Shown here: positions 1 through 8,495 of the stretch, piece after piece | How the letters are laid out: each line of letters begins with the position of its first letter | How positions within the stretch are numbered: the first letter of the stretch is position 1 | Origin: Moraxellaceae bacterium | GTDB lineage: Bacteria; Pseudomonadota; Gammaproteobacteria; Pseudomonadales; Moraxellaceae | NCBI GenBank assembly: GCA_024234595.1 | Contig: JACKNZ010000008.1 | Location: 113,004 to 177,003, forward strand | Reading direction: 5' to 3' | DNA: 64,000 bases | Made by a program: the position numbers and the translations under genes | The notes under the pieces: generated by a model | Databases searched by the model: none | What the model saw: only the letters and a program-made list of their open reading frames with translations | Told to the model about the DNA's origin: nothing

Positions 1-2
1 TA

Positions 3-359
3 GAAGTGCGTAACATTGCACCACATGCCAAAGTCTGGGCAGCTAATGAAACCCCACAAGGTTGGGTGGCACAACAATTACAGCAAGCATCACAAGTGTG
101 GGTCACCGAAGACAGTATTTCGATGATTTATGAAAGCTTGACTGCAGGTGCGCAAGTGGGTGTATTTGCTGTGCCTAGACTACACAAAGACCGTATTACT
201 CAAGCAGTAGATGAATTAGCAAATCAAGAAAAGTTAGTATTATTTGAACAGTGGCAACACAGCCAGAAGATGGCGCATAAGCAATCTTTTTGTGAAGCAC
301 AACGAGCAGCTCAATGGTTGTTGGAGCAAGAAGGGCTATGGCTACACGCTACAAAATAG
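3..359 (+). CDS. ELM1-family protein, C-terminal fragment (5' end outside window)
   Basis: The reading frame is open from the left edge with no stop upstream of the first visible possible start (GTG at 6), so the true start lies outside the window. The visible ~118 residues contain VTEDSISMIYESLTAG, which matches the conserved D-S-x-S-M-x-x-E segment near the C-terminus of ELM1/DUF1022 proteins (GtrOC1-like putative glycosyltransferases often found beside LPS-core genes). The 3' end overlaps the next glycosyltransferase gene by about 22 bases, which suggests co-transcription with the polysaccharide locus. The family assignment rests on this C-terminal motif and on context; the biochemical role of bacterial ELM1 proteins is poorly known. 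Confidence 0.7.
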   Translation, partial: EVRNIAPHAKVWAANETPQGWVAQQLQQASQVWVTEDSISMIYESLTAGAQVGVFAVPRLHKDRITQAVDELANQEKLVLFEQWQHSQKMAHKQSFCEAQRAAQWLLEQEGLWLHATK

Positions 360-1393
360 TTCATGTCATGGCGACCGCAGGTGGTGTTGTGGGTGGCTTA
401 GAAAAGCATACTTTAGAACTTTGTGCGGCATTATCCTATACACATGAAGTACACTTATTGGCAGATAGAGCCTATCAAAATGTGTGTCATCAGCAAGTTC
501 AATTTCATCCGATTAACTTCGGTTTGAGTCGTTGGAATCCGTTTTTGTATTGGCAAATTGTCCAAACCATCAATCAAATACAACCGAATATTGTCCACGC
601 CCAAGCAGGTAAAGCAGTCAGTATTGTTCGTTGGCTAAAATGGTTATTTAGACAAATTAAGTTTGTTGCCACGGTACATGGCACAAAAAAAGATATTACT
701 GCTTATGCGGCAATGGATGGTGTAATTACGGTGAGTCAGCAGTTAGCAGAAGCCTTTGACAATCATCCACACCTTAAAGTTATTTATAATGGCGCAAAAC
801 CCAGTTCAAAATTAAATAACCAAGACATCCAACAATTACGAGCAAGCTTGTTAGCAACGGAAGACTTACCGATTGTGATGGCGGTTGGTTGTTTAGCCCC
901 TGTGAAAGCCTTTGATGTATTGTTAAAGGCTTTTGTGGGGATTGAGGCGCAATTAGTCATTGTTGGTGACGGTGATGAACGCGAAGCATTACAACAGTTG
1001 GCTGAACAATTGGGTTTAAGCAATCGAGTGTTGTTTTTAGGTCATCGCCAAGATGTGGGTAGCCTATTACAAGTGGCCGACTTATGTGTTATTTCTTCAC
1101 AGCGCGAAGGTTTTCCTTTGGTGATGGTAGAAGCGTTACAGCAAGGATGTTTGCTGGTTTCAACAGCGGTGAGTGGTGTAAAAGAAATATTACCACCTAA
1201 TTTATTAACTGCATCAAATGATGTACAAGGCTTACATAATCTACTCTATGTTACACTACCGCGCATTGAAACATTACGTTCAAATTTTCTTCCCCTATTT
1301 TTGCGTGCACAACAAGAATTAACCATTGAGGGGATGGCTGAACGAACAGTTGCATTTTATTCAGAATTATTGGAAGGCACACATGAAGGTTAA
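338..1393 (+). CDS. glycosyltransferase family 4 (paralogue of the gene at 7475)
   Basis: A GT-B fold glycosyltransferase of about 351 residues. It has an N-terminal GGLEKH acceptor-side loop (about residue 15), HAQAGKA and TVHGTKK, a mid-protein IYNGAKP, and the C-terminal nucleotide-sugar motif REGFPLVMVEAL with the EX7E arrangement typical of GT4. I chose ATG 338 over the earlier ATG 314 because a GGAG lies 11 bases upstream and the Rossmann strand (YKIVHVMA) then starts normally. It overlaps the ELM1-family gene upstream and the ligase-type gene downstream by short stretches, so the genes are probably translationally coupled. It presumably adds a sugar to the lipid-linked glycan on the cytoplasmic face. 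Its donor and acceptor cannot be read from sequence. Confidence 0.88.
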   Translation: MATRYKIVHVMATAGGVVGGLEKHTLELCAALSYTHEVHLLADRAYQNVCHQQVQFHPINFGLSRWNPFLYWQIVQTINQIQPNIVHAQAGKAVSIVRWLKWLFRQIKFVATVHGTKKDITAYAAMDGVITVSQQLAEAFDNHPHLKVIYNGAKPSSKLNNQDIQQLRASLLATEDLPIVMAVGCLAPVKAFDVLLKAFVGIEAQLVIVGDGDEREALQQLAEQLGLSNRVLFLGHRQDVGSLLQVADLCVISSQREGFPLVMVEALQQGCLLVSTAVSGVKEILPPNLLTASNDVQGLHNLLYVTLPRIETLRSNFLPLFLRAQQELTIEGMAERTVAFYSELLEGTHEG

Positions 1394-2663
1394 AGTCCAA
1401 ACCGTACAACCTGTTACTGCCAGCATGTGGTTGCTTGCACTAGCCTTAAGCACTCCCATTTTGTTATTGCCATTTGCTCGTGCGTTTATTGCTCCTTTGG
1501 GGATATTAGCCATTCTAGGCTTATTTATGTTGGTAGGTTTATTGCGCCAGCGAGGAACGTTTAATACGACAGATAAAGCATTACAGGTTTTGCCACGATT
1601 TTTTTTGTTTATTTGGTTGCCAATGCTGATTTCATTGATTGACGCAGAATACCCCAAACAAGTATTGAAGGCCGTAGAGTTATACCCACTCTATGCCTTG
1701 ATGGCACTGGCTGTGGTTGTGTTATTGCGAGCAACGCCCGTCATTAAACAAATAGCTATTATCATGAGTTGGATTGTGAGTGTGTGGGCATTTGATGGGG
1801 TAGCACAAACTTTGCTTGGTTTTGATATGTTTAATATCCCTTTAGAGCGTGCCAATGCTGATTTAGGTCGAGCAAATGCCTTTTTTAGTCACCCCAATAA
1901 ATATGGCTTTTTTATGGGCATGATGGCCGCTATTCCCTTATTTACCATGTATTTATGTGGTGTTAATCGTCTTACCCATATTCTAGTAAGTGCTATGTTG
2001 TTGGCTGCCGTATTAATGGGTGGTTCTCGTGGCGGTTGGATTATGTTTGCTGTGGCTTTTTTGCCTTATTTGTTTTTAGTGTATATTAAACCCGCGAAAC
2101 GTCCGATTGTTCCAATGGTGGTTCTTCCTGTTTTATTGGTCGGTACATTGGCCTTAGTGTTCCAGTTTAGTCCTAGTATGCAAAATCGTTTGCAACAAAG
2201 TATGCAAGCGAAAAGCTTAGATTATGCCTCTGTCAATGCTGCATCGAGTGGTCGTTTGGATATTTATATTGCCGCGTGGCGTATGGGTGAGGCTCATCCG
2301 ATTAATGGTGTTGGTGTTAATAGTTTTGACAAAGTTAGCCATCAATATCTGCCTGAAAATAGCACGTGGCCAAAAGATTTATTCCCACCACACCCCCATC
2401 AAGTGATGTTAGAAATTTGGTCTGGTGCAGGTTCTATCGGCATTATAGGGTTTTTATTGGCATGGTTGGTGATGTGGCGTTTGTGGAAACAAGCTTTACC
2501 TGAACAACGTAAATTGGCTTTACCTGTGCTGATGCCTCTTTTAGTTTTATGGTGGCCATTAAATACTCATCGTGGCTTTTATCCTTCAGAGCTGGCAATT
2601 CTCACTTTGTTTTTTGTTGCTTTGAGTATTGCTGCTTTAACCTCTCGTAGTGACTATAAATGA
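1383..2663 (+). CDS. O-antigen ligase / polymerase-type membrane protein (first of two)
   Basis: A polytopic inner-membrane protein of 426 residues with around ten to twelve hydrophobic segments and the signature of the Wzy_C/WaaL family. In the last third, a large periplasmic loop contains GVGVNSF and then HPHQVMLEIWSGAG. Members either join O-chains to lipid A-core (WaaL) or polymerise repeat units (Wzy). The start at ATG 1383 has a GGAAGG ribosome-binding site five bases upstream; an earlier in-frame TTG at 1326 lies inside the preceding glycosyltransferase gene and is unlikely. It overlaps the preceding gene by 11 bases and the deacetylase gene by ATGA. Which of the two ligase/polymerase proteins in the locus does which job cannot be decided from sequence. 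Confidence 0.85.
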   Translation: MKVKVQTVQPVTASMWLLALALSTPILLLPFARAFIAPLGILAILGLFMLVGLLRQRGTFNTTDKALQVLPRFFLFIWLPMLISLIDAEYPKQVLKAVELYPLYALMALAVVVLLRATPVIKQIAIIMSWIVSVWAFDGVAQTLLGFDMFNIPLERANADLGRANAFFSHPNKYGFFMGMMAAIPLFTMYLCGVNRLTHILVSAMLLAAVLMGGSRGGWIMFAVAFLPYLFLVYIKPAKRPIVPMVVLPVLLVGTLALVFQFSPSMQNRLQQSMQAKSLDYASVNAASSGRLDIYIAAWRMGEAHPINGVGVNSFDKVSHQYLPENSTWPKDLFPPHPHQVMLEIWSGAGSIGIIGFLLAWLVMWRLWKQALPEQRKLALPVLMPLLVLWWPLNTHRGFYPSELAILTLFFVALSIAALTSRSDYK

Positions 2664-3400
2664 ATACATTGGTTTGGCTAATAACGATTGTCCTGATATT
2701 AGCGGTAGCTAATCGTTATCAGTTATGGCGTATTGCTAAACCAACATCATGGCCACGCTTATTGATGTACCATAGTATTGCCCCCGAAGCACCAACGGGT
2801 ATGAATACGCCACCAGAAGTGTTTGAGGCGCAAGTGGCATGGCTAAAAAAGCAGGGTTATCATTTTTGTACGGTCACAGAATTATTGGCAAATCCAGCCA
2901 CCAAAAAAGTAGCAATTACTTTTGATGATGGTTTTGCCAATAATTACCACTATGCTTTTCCCATTTTGCAAAAATACCAAGCCAAAGCAACCATTTATTT
3001 AGCTCCACAAATTGCTGATATTGATAAATTAACGTCTGAACACATTCAAACCATGCAAGCTTCTGGCTTAATTGAGTTTGGGGCGCATAGTGTCAATCAT
3101 ATCAATTTAGCACAAGCATCCGCAGAGCAAGCACAACAAGAAATTCAACAGTCCAAACAGCAAATAGAACAGTTAACAGGTCAGGCTTGTGTCAGTTTTG
3201 CCTATCCTTTTGGTCGTTTTAATGAGCAAGTAGTGGCGTGGGTGCAGCAAGCAGGTTTTCGTAGTGCTGTCACTACCCAAAAGAAGATTATTGCCAATCC
3301 CCAACAACAGCCTTTAACAATTCCACGTATTAGCACGCATGGTGCAATGGATAAAGGCCAGTTTTATGTGGCGTTTAGTCGTGGGAGATATAAATTTTGA
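2660..3400 (+). CDS. polysaccharide deacetylase (NodB domain)
   Basis: 246 residues with one N-terminal membrane segment (about 3-20) followed by a NodB/CE4 deacetylase domain. The metal-site motifs are visible: TFDDGF (about residue 90), HSVNH with two His, and YPFGRF. Known members remove N- or O-acetyl groups from polysaccharides or anchored sugars in the envelope. The gene starts with ATG overlapping the stop of the ligase-type gene (ATGA) and ends overlapping the TTG start of the next glycosyltransferase, so it sits in a translationally coupled chain. Within a glycan locus it likely deacetylates an acetamido sugar or a core residue. The substrate is inferred only. Confidence 0.88.
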   Translation: MNTLVWLITIVLILAVANRYQLWRIAKPTSWPRLLMYHSIAPEAPTGMNTPPEVFEAQVAWLKKQGYHFCTVTELLANPATKKVAITFDDGFANNYHYAFPILQKYQAKATIYLAPQIADIDKLTSEHIQTMQASGLIEFGAHSVNHINLAQASAEQAQQEIQQSKQQIEQLTGQACVSFAYPFGRFNEQVVAWVQQAGFRSAVTTQKKIIANPQQQPLTIPRISTHGAMDKGQFYVAFSRGRYKF

Positions 3401-4149
3401 TTCCAGTCAGTGTGTACATTATCACCAAAAATTGCGAAGCAACATTAAGACAAACCTTGGCCAGTGTGGCTGATTTTGCCGAAATTATTTTGGTAGATTC
3501 AGGTAGTACCGACAATACCATTGAAATTGCCCAAGAGTTTAACTGTAAAATTTATCATCAAGATTGGTTGGGTTTTGCTAAACAAAAACAATTGGCTTTA
3601 AGCTATTGTCAATCGGAGTGGGTATTAAACTTAGATGGTGATGAAGTCGTTTCGCCTTTGTTAAAACAAGAAATTATTGACTGTGTGAATAATAACGCTG
3701 TTGATGGTTTAGATATTCCCATTGAAGATTATTTTTTAGGTTTTCCGCCCCCTAAAGGCAGTCGTTATAATCACCGCATTCGTTTTTTTAAGCGAAATTT
3801 AGGTGGATATAATCTAGAAAAAGAAGTTCACGAGTCGATTACAGTGAATGGTAACGTTCTCAAAGCACAAGGAAAAATACAACACTATGGTGAAAACAGC
3901 ATTGCGATTAAAGTAGATAAAAACAATCATTACTCTCAGTTGCGAGCCATAGAAAAGTTTGCCAAAGGTAAAAAATCTAGTCTTATAAAATTGATATTTA
4001 TTATGCCACTGACTTTTATTAAGTCATATTTTCTTAGGCGAGGTTTTTTGAATGGGAGGCGTGGATTTATTTCGTCTATGATTAATGCCTTTTATGCGTT
4101 TTTAAAAGAGGCAAAATTGTATGAGGCTAAATTAAAAAATAATCATTAG
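3397..4149 (+). CDS. glycosyltransferase family 2, LPS-core type (WaaE/KdtX-like)
   Basis: 250 residues with a GT-A fold. It begins SVYIITKNCE, has VDSGSTDNT (about residue 35), and the metal-binding DxD segment appears as NLDGDEVV. This layout and length match LPS inner-core glucosyltransferases related to WaaE/KdtX. The start is a TTG at 3397 that overlaps the TGA stop of the deacetylase gene; a GGGAGA lies about eight bases upstream, which supports this unusual start codon. The C-terminal ~60 residues are basic with an amphipathic helix (IFIMPLTFIKSYFLRRG) that may bind the membrane. The sugar specificity is not readable. Confidence 0.83.
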   Translation: MIPVSVYIITKNCEATLRQTLASVADFAEIILVDSGSTDNTIEIAQEFNCKIYHQDWLGFAKQKQLALSYCQSEWVLNLDGDEVVSPLLKQEIIDCVNNNAVDGLDIPIEDYFLGFPPPKGSRYNHRIRFFKRNLGGYNLEKEVHESITVNGNVLKAQGKIQHYGENSIAIKVDKNNHYSQLRAIEKFAKGKKSSLIKLIFIMPLTFIKSYFLRRGFLNGRRGFISSMINAFYAFLKEAKLYEAKLKNNH

Positions 4150-4167
4150 TCATAATTTAGGTTTTTT

Positions 4168-5439
4168 ATGTTGCAAGTAAATGCTGAACCCATCACCAAA
4201 CCACTGATGGTTTTTATTATTCTATTACCTATACTCACCTTTATCTCTAAAGCAGCTGGTGATATTTATTTATCACTTACCGCTATATTTTTTATTGTGT
4301 ATAGTATTAAACATAAAAATTTCGAATATTTGCAATGGGGTTGGGTAAAGGCAATCTTTGTATTTTGGCTATTTGCGATGATTAGTGCATGGTTTACACC
4401 CTTTCCCAAAGAGGCATTTATACAATCACTTATTTATATTCGTTGGCCATTGGCTGCGATGGCTTTGGTTCTTTATGTATTTAATAAATCAGAGCGTTTA
4501 TTATTATTTGAAAAAGCGGCAGCTGTTTTTTTGTTGTTGATAGTGATGGATGGTGTTTTACAAATGGTAACGGGTACAGATATTTTGGGTCACCCGATTA
4601 TTGAAGGTTCTCGTATGACGGGTTTTTTTAGTAAAAGAGTACTTGGAGTATATAGCTTTAAATTGTTTTTCTTTTGCTTTTTAGTCGTATATATATCTAT
4701 TCCTAAAACTATAAGAAATATTTTTATAATGACTCTGATTATTGTTTTATTTAATATATTTTTGCTTTTTACTGGTGAGAGGATAGTGTTTTTGCTTGGC
4801 GTATTGTTTTTGATTTTTTGGAGTGTGGCGATATTTTTAACAGTTCCTTCATTAAGAAAGTTACTTTATGTGAGTCTATTAACAGTGCTAGTGTTATTTA
4901 CAGTATTGATAATATTTAATCATGCCATTTTAGTTAAGCGAGCAATGCCTTTTATAGAAGCACTTAAAAATTTTTCCTCTACAACCTATAGTGATATTTT
5001 TAATTCTGCCTATCAATTGTGGCAAACAAGTCCTTTGGTTGGGGTTGGTACTCGAATGTACAATGAAGTTTGTGTTGCTAAATTGGGCTACCCAGAGGAT
5101 GAGGCTTTATTTGAGCAGGTCTCAGGTTTATGTGTGAGGCATCCACATAACATTTACCTTGAGCTATTAGCACAAAATGGCATTTTGGGGTTGATATTAT
5201 TTATGGTTGTGCTTTATAGCATCTTCCGAATTATTGCAGCCAAACAACTTTGGAAAATAGACCCATTGTTGACAACCATAATTAGTAGCTCAGTGATAGT
5301 TATTTTTTGGCCGCTTGCATCCTCAATGAGTATTTTTGCTAATAATTATGCTGGTGCTGTTTGGCTTACAATTGCTTGGGCGATTGCGCGATCACGTATT
5401 ATGCGGATTCATAATACCCATAGTGAAGAGAAAAAATAA
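4168..5439 (+). CDS. O-antigen ligase / polymerase-type membrane protein (second of two)
   Basis: 423 residues, polytopic, with the Wzy_C-type periplasmic loop in the last third: SPLVGVGTRMYNE, then HPHNIYLELLAQNGILGL. The last motif is the best conserved part of the O-antigen ligase family. It resembles the protein encoded at 1383-2663 only at family level, so the two are not recent duplicates. A plausible split is one Wzy polymerase and one WaaL ligase, since the locus also has a Wzx-type flippase. This gene is richer in A+T (many Phe, Ile, Leu codons) than its neighbours, which is common for wzy genes. It ends in TAATG, sharing one base with the next start. Confidence 0.85.
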   Translation: MLQVNAEPITKPLMVFIILLPILTFISKAAGDIYLSLTAIFFIVYSIKHKNFEYLQWGWVKAIFVFWLFAMISAWFTPFPKEAFIQSLIYIRWPLAAMALVLYVFNKSERLLLFEKAAAVFLLLIVMDGVLQMVTGTDILGHPIIEGSRMTGFFSKRVLGVYSFKLFFFCFLVVYISIPKTIRNIFIMTLIIVLFNIFLLFTGERIVFLLGVLFLIFWSVAIFLTVPSLRKLLYVSLLTVLVLFTVLIIFNHAILVKRAMPFIEALKNFSSTTYSDIFNSAYQLWQTSPLVGVGTRMYNEVCVAKLGYPEDEALFEQVSGLCVRHPHNIYLELLAQNGILGLILFMVVLYSIFRIIAAKQLWKIDPLLTTIISSSVIVIFWPLASSMSIFANNYAGAVWLTIAWAIARSRIMRIHNTHSEEKK

Positions 5440-6356
5440 TGAACGTATGGCAACGATTTTTACAAAGGCAAGCGCACAGACAAGGCCGAAAATTAGATAA
5501 AATAGAAGAGCAAAATCTACGTCAGCAATGGTTTTTATTGGCAGGAGAGTCAGTGCAGGGAGTATATCCTGAGCCGCAGTATTTAAACCCAATTTATCCG
5601 CCTAGCAATCGTTTTTGGGCAGATCCTTTTTTGTGGTCTAAAGAGGGGCGATACTTTATTTTTTTTGAGGATTTTCCTTTTTCAACGTGGCGTGGCTTCA
5701 TTAGTGTGATAGAAATTGACCAATATGGGCGGCAAATTTCTGATTCAAAGCCTGTTATTGAAGAAAGCTATCATTTGTCATATCCATTTTTGTTTGAACA
5801 TCACAACGAATTGTATATGATGCCCGAAAAATGCTCACAAAATCGGGTCGATATCTATCGATGTATTGAATTTCCTTATCGATGGGTATTAGATAAAACC
5901 CTTATTTCAGGTTATAAAATTGTGGACAGTACTTTGTTGCAATACCAAAATAAATGGTGGTTATTGGCAGCAATGAAGCATGGGCGTGTGCGTATTAATG
6001 AGTCATTATTTGGCTTTTATGCTGATTCCCCTATAAGTGAAACATGGACTCCTCATGCATCTAATCCTTTAGTGCGTGACTTATGTGGAGGACGGCCTGC
6101 TGGGCGGATTGTGCAGGATAATCAAGGAAGGCTATTGCGGCCTTCTCAAAATTGCCAACGACGTTATGGATATGGTCTCAACCTGAATAAAATCACTAAG
6201 TTAACGCCAACCGAGTATAGTGAAGAAGTGGTGTGGCAAAAAAACGCGACTGAAATTAACCATGAATGGCGAGCGATGCATCATCTAGACTATCATCAGG
6301 GCATGATAGTTATGGATGCTCAACGCTTATTACCCTTATCAGAGACACAAAATTGA
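5439..6356 (+). CDS. GINT1 N-terminal-like beta-propeller protein, putative sugar transferase
   Basis: 305 residues with no signal peptide or membrane segment. The sequence has propeller-like repeated Trp/Tyr/Asp-rich strands: NRFWADPFLW, YFIFFEDF, LYMMPEK, KWWLLAA, and GGRPAGRI followed by RPSQ. This pattern resembles the five-bladed domain at the N-terminus of glucosamine inositolphosphorylceramide transferase 1 and related bacterial proteins found in polysaccharide loci. In some of those it is fused to other domains; here it stands alone. It is coupled to the ligase-type gene upstream by TAATG and to the next GT4 gene by an overlapping TTGA. A sugar-handling role is inferred from family and context; the reaction is unknown. 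Confidence 0.6.
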   Translation: MNVWQRFLQRQAHRQGRKLDKIEEQNLRQQWFLLAGESVQGVYPEPQYLNPIYPPSNRFWADPFLWSKEGRYFIFFEDFPFSTWRGFISVIEIDQYGRQISDSKPVIEESYHLSYPFLFEHHNELYMMPEKCSQNRVDIYRCIEFPYRWVLDKTLISGYKIVDSTLLQYQNKWWLLAAMKHGRVRINESLFGFYADSPISETWTPHASNPLVRDLCGGRPAGRIVQDNQGRLLRPSQNCQRRYGYGLNLNKITKLTPTEYSEEVVWQKNATEINHEWRAMHHLDYHQGMIVMDAQRLLPLSETQN

Positions 6357-7468
6357 ATCAAGCAGTTATAGCAATTATTTTGCCTCCTCGTGAGCGGTTT
6401 CGCCCCGCAGATGCAGGGGCTGTTGCATTAACAGTCAAAGACTTTGTGTTGGCAAGTCAGTATGCGTCACGTTCAAAGTTAGTAGTTATAGGCCGAGAAA
6501 CATATCCTTTTGCTAACGTACCTTACCAATATGTATCACAGTCGTTTTTGGGGCGCGTATTGGGTACAACTAAAGGTTATGGCTATGATTGTTGTCAGTG
6601 GCTTAAGAAACACCGTTCGATAGCCATAGTTGAAGTACATAATCGCATCCCATTAGCATTATTTATAAAAAAAAAATACCCACATTTAAAAGTATGTTTA
6701 CATCTGCATAATGATCCATATGGTATGCAAGGTGCAAAAACGCAAACACAACGGCACGATTTATTAGTGTCTCTTGATAGGATTTATTGCGTCAGTCATT
6801 ATGTGCGTCGTCAGCTTCTCGTAAACTTAGAAGAATATACAGCAAAAACACAGGTTATTTATAATGCCTTAGCACTGCCACAAAAACTTATAAATCTTGA
6901 ACGAAAGCAAAATTATATTGTATATGTTGGACGTTTTATTCCCGAAAAAGGGGTACTTGAGCTAGCACAAGCCTTAGCACTGGTATTGCCGCAGTTTCCA
7001 CAATGGAAGGCAGTATTTTTGGGTGCTTGGGGGTTTGGTCATGCTGCGGGTAAAAGTGTGTATGAGCAATCTGTATATACAGCGTTGGCTGACATTGGGG
7101 CGCAAGTTGAGTTTAAAGGTCATGTATCACAAGCAGAAGTGATGCAAACTTTAGCAATATCTTCGGTTGTAGTTGTGCCATCAACCTGTGGCGAAGCATT
7201 TGGTCGTGTTGCGTTAGAGGCAATGAGTATGACAAATGCTGTTGTGGTATCGCATTTAGGCGCTTTACCTGAGATTGTTGGTGACGCGGGAGTTATTTTG
7301 GCCAAATTAACACCTGATTATTTGGCGCAACAATTGATAAATTTGCTCTTGCATCCAGATAAAATACGTTCCCTTGCGACAGCAGCTCAGCAGCAGTCGC
7401 AATTCAAATTCAGTTTAGCAACGCAGGTTGCTCAATTAGATGACTCACGTCAACAGTTTATGGAGTAA
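6353..7468 (+). CDS. glycosyltransferase family 4
   Basis: About 371 residues from the TTG at 6353, which overlaps the TGA stop of the preceding gene; an AGAG lies about eight bases upstream. The reading frame is open further upstream but there it lies inside the previous gene. GT4 features are visible: HLHNDPYG, CVSHYVRRQL, YVGRFIPEKG (start of the C-terminal Rossmann domain), and the donor-site segment TCGEAFGRVALEAM with the EX7E pattern, followed by GALPEIVG. It presumably adds one sugar of the repeat unit. An uninterrupted run of ten A (6667-6676) lies in the coding sequence; the frame is intact here, but the tract could slip. Confidence 0.85.
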   Translation: MNQAVIAIILPPRERFRPADAGAVALTVKDFVLASQYASRSKLVVIGRETYPFANVPYQYVSQSFLGRVLGTTKGYGYDCCQWLKKHRSIAIVEVHNRIPLALFIKKKYPHLKVCLHLHNDPYGMQGAKTQTQRHDLLVSLDRIYCVSHYVRRQLLVNLEEYTAKTQVIYNALALPQKLINLERKQNYIVYVGRFIPEKGVLELAQALALVLPQFPQWKAVFLGAWGFGHAAGKSVYEQSVYTALADIGAQVEFKGHVSQAEVMQTLAISSVVVVPSTCGEAFGRVALEAMSMTNAVVVSHLGALPEIVGDAGVILAKLTPDYLAQQLINLLLHPDKIRSLATAAQQQSQFKFSLATQVAQLDDSRQQFME

Positions 7469-7474
7469 AGCCTT

Positions 7475-8482
7475 ATGCATATTTGCCAAATTGTTGCCAG
7501 TTGGGAACATGGAGGTTTAGAAAAGCACGTCATTGAATTGAGTAATGAGTTAAGTAAAGACCATCAATTGACGGTGCTCGCTCACCCCCTCATGAAACAG
7601 TATTTTGAAAATGCTGTTCATTTTGTGCCTGTCGACTTCTCTCGCTCACGCTGGTCATTAAGTTTACATAGAGATTTAATACGAATTCTTAATCAAATTA
7701 AGCCAAATGTTATCCATGCACAGGCCAACAAAGCTGCTTTATTGGTAAAGCGAATTCGTCCTTTTGTTAAGTGCAGTAGTCGATTTGTAGCTACTTTACA
7801 CAATCAAAAGGACAACACTCGTATGTTTGAAGGCTTTGATAATGTGATTGTGGTTAGTCCTCGACTTGCCTCATTAGTCAAAAATACGCCAACTACTGCC
7901 ATTTACAATGGCGTTCGCTTACCTCCGTCTTCAAAAATCGTAACTCGTCAAGAGATTGCTCAAGAGTTTGGCTTAGATGCGCAAACCCCCATTTTGATAG
8001 CCGTCGGACGCTTAGTTGACGCAAAAGGATTTGATGTGTTAATAGAGGCGGCAGCAAAGGCACAAGTACAATTGTTAATAGTGGGGGATGGTGAGCTCAA
8101 AGCAGATTTACAAAAAAAAATTAACCAATTACAAGCAACAGTCGTTTTAGCGGGTTTTAGGCAAGATGTACTACGTTTAATGTCGGCTGCTGATGGGTTT
8201 GTTTTGAGTTCCCGTCATGAAGGGTTCGCTTATGTTTTTGTCGAAGCATTACTGTCTAAACGAACCATAATTGCGACTTCAATTCCTATGGTAAAGGATT
8301 TTATGCCAGAAGAGCTGATTGTTCCTATTGCAGATGTTGATGCATTAGCAACTAAGTTAAAGTGGGCAGTCTCTCATCTGTCCCAATGGCAGTACTTGAT
8401 GCAGCCTAGTTTTAATAAGGCGCAGAATCTGTTGACTTTAGAGGCAATGGCAGCATCTACGTTAGCAGTTTATAACTTATAA
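7475..8482 (+). CDS. glycosyltransferase family 4 (paralogue of the gene at 338)
   Basis: 335 residues, GT-B fold. Key segments are GGLEKHVIELS (about residue 13), HAQANKA, TLHNQKDN, IYNGVRLP, VGRLVDAKGFDVL and SSRHEGFAYVFVEAL. These segments align one for one with the protein at 338-1393 (GGLEKHTLELC, HAQAGKA, TVHGTKK, IYNGAKP, VGCLAPVKAFDVL, SSQREGFPLVMVEAL), so the two are clear paralogues within one locus. It starts six bases after the previous stop. A run of nine A lies at 8112-8120. By analogy the two enzymes may act on similar acceptors, but this is inference. Confidence 0.88.
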   Translation: MHICQIVASWEHGGLEKHVIELSNELSKDHQLTVLAHPLMKQYFENAVHFVPVDFSRSRWSLSLHRDLIRILNQIKPNVIHAQANKAALLVKRIRPFVKCSSRFVATLHNQKDNTRMFEGFDNVIVVSPRLASLVKNTPTTAIYNGVRLPPSSKIVTRQEIAQEFGLDAQTPILIAVGRLVDAKGFDVLIEAAAKAQVQLLIVGDGELKADLQKKINQLQATVVLAGFRQDVLRLMSAADGFVLSSRHEGFAYVFVEALLSKRTIIATSIPMVKDFMPEELIVPIADVDALATKLKWAVSHLSQWQYLMQPSFNKAQNLLTLEAMAASTLAVYNL

Positions 8483-8495
8483 AGAGTATCTAATA

